Of a stretch of DNA of 64,000 nt, positions 59,401-64,000 are shown one piece after another. The position numbers and the translations under genes were made by a program. Under the pieces are notes generated by a model. That model was not told the DNA's origin. It made no database searches and saw only the letters and a program-made list of their open reading frames with translations. How positions within the stretch are numbered: the stretch's first letter is position 1; each line of letters opens with the position of its first letter. Source of the DNA: Clavaria fumosa (taxonomy: Eukaryota; Basidiomycota; Agaricomycetes; Agaricales; Clavariaceae); assembly GCA_951802425.1 (NCBI GenBank), contig OX637797.1, forward strand, positions 1,922,001-1,986,000. The letters are read 5' to 3'.

Positions 59401-59547
59401 CTACTCGCAATTGCGAAATTCCTACACCTCTCCGGCGCCTTCACGGCCACCGGCAAACCCTACGAACCACCAGCGCTGCCAGAACTACCTGGCCTCGACC
59501 TATCAGACTCTGCCTCCTACCCAACGGAGCCACCAGACCCGCACTAG
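56422..59547 (+). CDS. LINE reverse transcriptase with RNase H domain
   Basis: The 1041-residue ORF starts in the pre-RT linker (HAKHWWNDDLTKTITQLRKL). RT motifs in order are SAYRPIQLIECLGKILDKVI, motif A FFDITGFFNAVNHEGL, motif B NGIPQGSPLSPILAIIYSAD and motif C FAYIDDGVIL. Both motif C aspartates are present. RNase H follows at residues 690-860, with all four acidic positions: VGTDGS, DGESLALTAG, FLSDSSSALK and NERADKLARE. The C-terminus has a CxC...H...C zinc-binding pattern (ECSCGDTIP, DHILHNC) common in fungal LINEs. There are no frameshifts or stops, so the copy is recent or still selected. The endonuclease needed for autonomous target-primed insertion is absent. Confidence 0.93.
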   Translation: MPEARPHSHHAKHWWNDDLTKTITQLRKLSEVIKRSHNPILTQQYKRTQAAFRGKVRHAKREWATERLEGATSKTVWDFTKWYKHDGKRYRPLYSSPSNVPAATDQERAHTFVQQFFPDPPPVIPYTPTDEPCPECPFFPLTYSELEHAIRHQRKDTAPGPSKINYTAIRWTWETAPDLIFYLYSKCVEIGHYPSPFKKSNTTVVPKPKKPDYSVPSAYRPIQLIECLGKILDKVIARRVQYEVAANDLVSHYQFGGRIHASTIDAGLAFVQDIHSAWARGSKATALFFDITGFFNAVNHEGLTARLAHAGFNKPMIQIINSFLRQRTTTISFDGFTSEPIHIQNGIPQGSPLSPILAIIYSADLLNLRQLITQGVISFAYIDDGVILTSSSSLDTNITRLKRAFDAITRWLTANGLEVQPTKIELMHFTKGSDKNSPTLRLQGQRPIAAPKTIRWLGFYLDRHLNFTHHTQTMANRAKATIRAMSILGNTVRGMSHVQLRQLTLSTIIPVLTYGCQLWWGGRYDKSNTKRLQTALNLALRRICRAFSSTPISALQYISHIPPISFIIQRLCYSYSIRLHRLLPSSPVLSRIPPPPQKIRLTLPNQQRLTIRTPLSRQTPLQRISQLTNAPGKPQLNPVIDPPWRDPLSLHPRIRTILPPQKDLREQYSEDLSSCLSKAHTLTNTLFVGTDGSRKRVDRQHPTNPRPHQPSREALPIRRRIKGPKRTGAGVHARHGPNIAFEGSYSVGTRTNAYDGESLALTAGMILATRYCERHKEIKNIVFLSDSSSALKNITDTKPHPSQALSILFTHLARKFLTENEHHITLQWIPGHRGFDINERADKLAREGCKKPGGTLPNSLSYHAEKRSRLVLRRWRKLIKIYPFTGAFGEANALEPPTTKPGTVFVQLEDQPEIFGRLTQVRTMHGYNLPYFERMKIPHEPECSCGDTIPLTPPTRFRDHILHNCRTYEEHRHILTAVHHDHSPPVLLSGTKGLLAIAKFLHLSGAFTATGKPYEPPALPELPGLDLSDSASYPTEPPDPH

Positions 59548-59686
59548 ACAAAAGAAAGTCCAACCACCAAACCCCCCCAATACGCCTCCCAACCCCACAT
59601 AACCCTACCACTTAATCACCTTACGTACATCACGTACAACCGCGTCTTTGTCTTAGCCACATGTTGCGGGATACAAATGCTGATTC

Positions 59687-59713
59687 AAAATAAAATAAAA
59701 TAAAATAAAATAA
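59687..59713 (+). repeat. (AAAAT)n tail of the LINE
   Basis: Five AAAAT units with a final AA end the element. Short tandem-repeat tails like this are typical 3' ends of fungal LINEs of the Tad group. Confidence 0.85.
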
Positions 59714-59725
59714 ATAAGTCACGTG
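59714..59725. repeat. Right copy of 12-bp direct repeat (target-site duplication)
   Basis: ATAAGTCACGTG, identical to 55734-55745. A second CACGTG E-box follows at 59740-59745 in the promoter of the downstream gene. Confidence 0.7.
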
Positions 59726-59946
59726 ATTAAGATGAATGCCACGTGAGTGTGAGCGTGACCGTCCCGGACACCTTTGTGCCACGGCCAGTGTTTAAACTGG
59801 TTCCACCATCATCACACCAGTCGCAGACGAAGGAATCTTTTGGACCACACCTCAAGTTCGACCTATTGATGTACAATTGCTGATACACGTCTCGCAACGC
59901 TAAACAGCCATTTCAACAATCCACACAGAACATATCACAGAATTCG
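59726..59946 (+). promoter_or_regulatory. Remaining promoter of the downstream gene
   Basis: This 221-bp region between the insertion and the ATG at 59947 contains the E-box CACGTG at 59740-59745. With the 65 bp left of the insertion it reconstructs an apparent 286-bp divergent promoter shared with the PP2C gene before insertion. Confidence 0.5.
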
Positions 59947-61128
59947 ATGAACCCACCAACGCCGACAGTGTCATCTGTTGACTTGCAACCTAGCATAGAC
60001 TCGCGTGCGACAAATACAGGAGACACTGGTGCCATGTTGAACGTCGTGAGTCAGGAAACGTGCTTGTGTACAACCGTGCAACGACCTCGTCACCGCTCTA
60101 ACGCCGTGTTCATTGTAAAGCATGGAATTGAGCAAAGTCAAACAAGTTCTGTCCCCGAATCACAACCATCCAGCTCGAATGACAACACACAGACAAATCC
60201 ACTCCCGCCTTTGATGCGTCGTCAACCTTCCATCGCAACCTTAGCCTCGTACGGGATCAAAGTCCGAGATTTTGCATACGAGAGTACTCTGCCTCCTGTT
60301 GCATCTTTGATCCGTCTCCCGCATCAGATTCACAACCGAAGATTTATCAAACGACGCAGAGAAGACGATGCTCCTTACCAGTCCAATAACCCGGAGGGGG
60401 AGAATGCGAAGAGAACGAGACAGTTGGAACGTCAGGCCACGGAGCCTGCCATTGATATTCCTGCCGGTGCCGAAACACACATCGGTCACCCGAATGGAAA
60501 TAGAAGACCTCTGGTCCGTGAGCGACCTCTCCGCCGCATCCCTACTTTTGGCGTCCCTTCAGGCGACACGTCTGTGGATAGGTCACATCTGTCACCGTCC
60601 CAATCACAGCGCGCCTCGCAAGCGCCGGAGCCCTACATTGTCACCCCACCCGTCACTCCAAACGGAACTATTATCAGGAGGTCGCTTGAGACAATTACTG
60701 TCCCATCCTCACAGATCGACAATACCCCACAAGGCCATGAGCCTACTATCCCATTCTCACAGATCGACAATACTCCACAAGGCCATGAGCCTGGGCGATC
60801 AATATGCCCTCAGCGGACGGCGCAGGAATCACATACCGGCGTCTCGCCTCGGCCGGCCTCGCCTGCCCCTGCACGCGGCAAGCAATCGCGTGGTGCCAAG
60901 CAAACTCCGTATACTAGCCCACGCTACTTCCTCCGAAGCCGCATCGTGGCGGCCCCCTCTCCTCGTCGCACCCGTGCCACCTCCGCCATCTCGCGCACCT
61001 TGTCGTGCCCAGTGCCCTCTATTCCCTCTGCGCGGCTAAAATTGAGGCCAAGGCAGAAACCGGCGCCGCGACAGAAGGGAAGTGCAGCAGCACCGACGAC
61101 ACGGGGACACGGCGGATGGAAACGTTGA
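59947..61128 (+). CDS. Hypothetical basic disordered protein
   Basis: This is a single-exon ORF of 393 residues, not recognised. A more ordered segment reads RRQPSIATLASYGIKVRDFA then YESTLPPVASLIRLP and is followed by RRFIKRRREDD. The rest is disordered and rich in Ser, Pro, Arg and Gln. A 16-residue unit (SQIDNTPQGHEPTIPF) is repeated 1.75 times. The last 100 residues are strongly basic (GAKQTPYTSPRYFLRSRIVA, SARLKLRPRQKPAPRQKG), which could bind nucleic acid. No signal peptide or membrane span. It was probably the divergent partner of the PP2C gene before the LINE inserted. Confidence 0.65.
   Translation: MNPPTPTVSSVDLQPSIDSRATNTGDTGAMLNVVSQETCLCTTVQRPRHRSNAVFIVKHGIEQSQTSSVPESQPSSSNDNTQTNPLPPLMRRQPSIATLASYGIKVRDFAYESTLPPVASLIRLPHQIHNRRFIKRRREDDAPYQSNNPEGENAKRTRQLERQATEPAIDIPAGAETHIGHPNGNRRPLVRERPLRRIPTFGVPSGDTSVDRSHLSPSQSQRASQAPEPYIVTPPVTPNGTIIRRSLETITVPSSQIDNTPQGHEPTIPFSQIDNTPQGHEPGRSICPQRTAQESHTGVSPRPASPAPARGKQSRGAKQTPYTSPRYFLRSRIVAAPSPRRTRATSAISRTLSCPVPSIPSARLKLRPRQKPAPRQKGSAAAPTTRGHGGWKR
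60709..60792 (+). repeat. 48-bp tandem repeat inside the hypothetical ORF
   Basis: A 48-bp unit starting TCACAGATCGACAATA is present 1.75 times with one mismatch, in frame. It encodes a duplicated 16-residue motif. Confidence 0.85.
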
Positions 61129-61635
61129 CGTCAACGGGGAGTGGTGGCACTGCCATGTTCGGCTGCGACGTGACCTTTTCAAATTAACTTAAACGGGATG
61201 CGGGGTATGAGAGCGTTGCGAAACGCACTATCTGCTTCGGTTTTCTTTTGGCTGAATAATTAGTCGTTTCTTTTTTTTTTCTTTCGATCACCATTCATCC
61301 TAGGCTGTGTACTGATCGTGGCGCCGCGCCATCTAATTCAAGAAACGCTTGTACGATCAATCTTAGCTGTATTCGTGTAGAGGAATACTTGTGCTCAGAC
61401 CATCCAATCCAATGTTGGAGATGCTTGGACCATACAGTACTATGGTTTCACCAACAAAGATCTTGCCTTCAGCGGAGGCTTTTTTCTTCCTTAGACTGAA
61501 GTCAAACTCGAGTCTAACGTTGTTGCAACTGGGAAATCTTCAATTTTCAGTCATACATACTCCAAAGCACCGCCTTCAGGTAGCAAACCTCCAACCCCAC
61601 CACCTGCAACGCCAGTATGGCTGCTGATTCAGCAC
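61129..61635. other. Intergenic, convergent 3' ends
   Basis: This 507-bp spacer contains a CTTTTTTTTTTCTTTC run near 61268-61285. A short plus-strand frame (61391-61627) is open but unlike any known protein. No gene is seen. Confidence 0.4.
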
Positions 61636-63374
61636 TCAATCTTTTCCCTTGTCCTGTGGGAGAACCGCTGAACCTTCATCTGCTCGGCGTCCTGTGATCT
61701 TCACAAACCCCTGCATGGCGTAGTCGGCACCTGACGCCTGCGAAAACGAGAATCCCCTTAAGGCGCGACGGGAGGAAAGCCGATCCCGGCGAGAGTAGCG
61801 CACTCACCCACTGGAAAATATCGCGAACAAAGCTGGGCACGGCCCTGAGGAACGGCGTAAAGTGCGTGTAAAATGGCATGTAGATGATCCGCGAGTGCTG
61901 CTCGTCCATGACGGCGATGATCGCCTTCACAACCGCGACAGGCTGCAGCGACGGGATGCAAAAGCGGTAGAAGCGCGAGGTTGGCAGGTTCATCACGGAG
62001 AACATGGGCGTCGTGATGTGTCCGGGCAGCACAAGCGTGGTGCGGATCCGGGGCGTCTTATATCTGGGCGCGCGTGGGAGCGCTTATGAGCAGAATTTGG
62101 ATGGGTTCTTGTGGAGATGATTACCGTTTGTCGAGCTCGTACCGAAGAGACTCGTGCAAGGAGACGAGGGCGGCCTTGCTAGCAGCGTAGTCGGCTGGAC
62201 GGCTCTTGGTCAGATAGATGACGTGACAGGATGAAAGCGGTAGCTTATTGACTCATTTGCGCACAGCCAACCATGCCCATGACAGATGACATGGTGATCT
62301 GCATGCTTGTCAGATAACGAGACGGACTGGGCCAGCGAGGATACACACGATATGGCCCGTTCCGGCCTTAATCATGGCGGGCAGAAATGCCTTAAGAATC
62401 CAGAAATGAGCGAGGTTGTTCACGCCGAATGTCCTATTTTGAGTTTCCCCGTCGAGACTCAGCCAAAAGATGGAAGCTTTTGCGACTACTCGAGCGAACG
62501 CACTGATGGACATCTTCCGGGCTGAGGTCGAGCAGCAGTTTACCTTGAGCAACGCCGGCGTTGTTCACAATGATAGTAGGATCGCCAATCTGACAGGGCG
62601 GGAACGTTCCAAGGTTGGAGAGAGAAAGCTTACAGGACTGGATACCTACTTCTTCGATAACCTTTTTCGAGACCGCCTCAACTTCCTGCCAATTAGAGAC
62701 GTCGCACTCGTAGTAAGTTATGTTGTCTGCCAAACCAACGGTCAAACACGGCCGGAAACGCGGTGCCGCTCGAGACAAAAGGACGCCAACGCACAGTTCT
62801 CGGTGATGATGGGTTTCACGTCGAGCACCACGACGTTGACGTTGCGGACGGCCAGCGTGTTCGCTAGAAGTTCACCCACACCTGACGACCCTAAACACGA
62901 CAGTTATTCGTCTCAGCAAAGTTCGCGCGTCTGACGCGACTTCGTCGTACCTCCGGTGATCAGCACGATTTGTGAGCCCCAGTCTAGCCATCCTGGGCCG
63001 AAGAATAGACTCCCTTGGTTTCTCCATAACCTAGAATACCATCTTATAAACCCTGAAACCGTTGTTGGTCAGAAAGGGACGTGCCAAGGTTGACAGACTT
63101 ACAGAAGAGGGAGATAGCCACGAAATAAGTTAGAGTTATGACGATAGGGGGGTCGGTGACACGGGCGTCGTGGAACCAGTAAAACACAGGCAATAAAATG
63201 ACAAAGAAGGGACCTGGCAAGAAGCACCCGTCAGCGGCAGTGGCATGGGAGATGTTCCGGAGAAGATTGCATACTAAACATGGTCTGCGAGAGGACCTTG
63301 ACGACGAGGTCAAGGTCGAGGGAATCGAATATGAGGGACACGTCGAGCGGTTCTTGTTCGTAGTGGGCCTCCAT
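61636..63374 (-). CDS. Short-chain dehydrogenase/reductase, 16C (RDH10/retSDR) type
   Basis: This is a membrane-bound NAD(P)-dependent oxidoreductase, probably on ER or lipid droplets. From ATG 63374 the first exon gives YEQEPLDVSLIFDSLDLDLV. Next come two hydrophobic segments, FFVILLPVFYWFHDARV and PIVITLTYFVAISLFC. The Rossmann Gly motif is assembled across an intron as LITGGSSGVGELLA, followed by NVNVVVLDVKPII. NNAGVAQGKLLL, GTGHIV and the catalytic YxxSK (ADYAASKAALVSLHESL) are present, then TTLVLPGHITTPMFS, the usual 16C substrate-loop region. The last exon ends GKD with TGA at 61636-61638. About eight introns. The substrate (retinoid, sterol or fatty alcohol-like) cannot be told. Confidence 0.9.
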
Positions 63375-63902
63375 GGTAGACGAGGCGTCAGTGAATGACG
63401 CTGGGGTCCGTCTACGGCGCTGGCGAGATCGTTGCTGGCAGTGATGAGGTGATTGATTGATTGCTTGATGCGTTAGGCGCGTCAGCGACGGGCGTCGCGT
63501 CAAGTCTACGCGCGTCCCTGCAACCCGCGGCTTGCAGAGGCACCGATGGCGACGCTACTTTCCTCGCAACCGCCCCGATGCCCCCTCCCTGCCCACGATC
63601 CCATGAAGAGAAAGGAAGAAGAAAAAAAATCTAGGATGGAAGACACGTTTCACCCACTCAAAGTTTATCAGACTAATGGGCTCGCTGGCTATATGCACCC
63701 TACCTGCTTGGCAGCTCCACATTGACGATAAAGGAATGGATCCGCTTGGTGTCAAAGTTGACATGTTCGCAATGGCCGTCGTGCTCCCCAAATTGTGCCG
63801 AACCTTGCTCCCCAACGACAGGGTTGCTGCATTCGATATTTCTTGAATTTGTTAGACCCCCACTGCACTGGTTCAGTCTCAACCACTACGACCGTCCTCA
63901 GT
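63375..63902. other. Divergent promoter region at the right end
   Basis: This is 528 bp between the SDR start and the ATG at 63903. It holds a purine-rich run (GAAAGGAAGAAGAAAAAAAA) near 63611-63630 and several short minus-strand frames with no support. Confidence 0.4.
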
Positions 63903-64000
63903 ATGGAAGACCCCAACCAAAATAGTAGGCTGGCTTGTGAAAACGGTGCGCCCGAGAGTTTTACCGATGTCGGCAGTGACAACGTACGTAGTTTCGTCCT
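63903..64000 (+). CDS. First exon of a gene leaving the window (partial)
   Basis: ATG 63903 opens a frame reading MEDPNQNSRLACENGAPESF then TDVGSDN, followed by a perfect GTACGT donor at 63983. The acidic, polar start looks like a protein N-terminus. Nothing can be said about function. Confidence 0.4.
   Translation, partial: MEDPNQNSRLACENGAPESFTDVGSDNVRSFV

Larger units (their letters stand above)
55746..59713 (+). mobile_element. Non-LTR retrotransposon (LINE, Tad-like), apparently lacking endonuclease
   Basis: The element spans about 3.97 kb between the two 12-bp repeats. It has a 676-bp leader, one ORF for reverse transcriptase and RNase H (56422-59547) and a 3' tail ending in (AAAAT)n at 59687-59713. 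There are no long terminal repeats. The leader has stops in all frames near the ORF and no endonuclease domain. The ORF begins where the linker between endonuclease and reverse transcriptase would lie. It is thus a shortened or rearranged copy, but not degraded: the ORF is intact. Confidence 0.8.

Noticed and set aside
59947..61128. Hypothetical ORF as part of the retrotransposon (ORF1)
   Set aside because: It lies outside the direct repeats and downstream of the A-rich tail, and lacks gag or zinc-knuckle motifs.

Overview
The window reads as nuclear DNA of a filamentous basidiomycete, most likely an Agaricomycete. Genes are compact, broken by many 45-75 nt GT-AG introns, packed on both strands with 30-300 bp spacers, and typical of fungal nuclear genomes (VelB velvet regulator, UreF, VAC14, prefoldin, Rtc3). 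A Mug135-like gene and a Tad-like LINE also fit Agaricomycetes. I saw no bacterial operons, CRISPR arrays or rRNA. Exon joins were worked out by eye from reading frame and splice signals, so outer coordinates are firmer than internal ones.

Layout. 1-21 kb is dense housekeeping: MCM6 (runs off the left edge), a tyrosine phosphatase, VAC14, an RNF220-type RING ligase, TOM7 (four very small exons), eIF3f, UreF, an AFG1-type mitochondrial ATPase, an Rtc3/SBDS-domain protein, MLH3 and the MCC beta subunit. 22-33.7 kb holds a secreted membrane-anchored cupin, an ArfGAP, the velvet factor VelB, a large PPR protein and a GNAT acetyltransferase. 33.9-44.4 kb holds a two-HMG-box regulator, complex I subunits GRIM-19/NDUFA13 and NDUFS8, an INO80F-like protein, an unrecognised protein and prefoldin subunit 2. 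44.4-48.2 kb has no gene I can support. 48.2-55.7 kb holds a C2H2 factor, a USP36-type deubiquitinase, a Mug135-like gene beside a hairpin, and a PTC5-like PP2C. 55.73-59.73 kb is a non-LTR retrotransposon framed by a 12-bp direct repeat. 59.9-64 kb holds a basic disordered protein, a 16C-type SDR and the first exon of a gene leaving the right edge.

How genes relate. Many products are predicted mitochondrial: TOM7 (import), AFG1 (quality control), MCC beta (leucine catabolism), a PPR protein (RNA metabolism), NDUFA13 and NDUFS8 (complex I), and a PTC5-like phosphatase (pyruvate dehydrogenase). The rest serve replication and repair (MCM6, MLH3), translation and folding (eIF3f, Rtc3, prefoldin), vesicle and lipid traffic (VAC14, ArfGAP), ubiquitin (RNF220-like, USP) and transcription (VelB, HMG, C2H2, INO80F). 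The most notable signals are the LINE that apparently split a 286-bp divergent promoter while keeping a reverse transcriptase ORF without endonuclease, and the hidden TOM7 and VelB exons that simple ORF calling misses.
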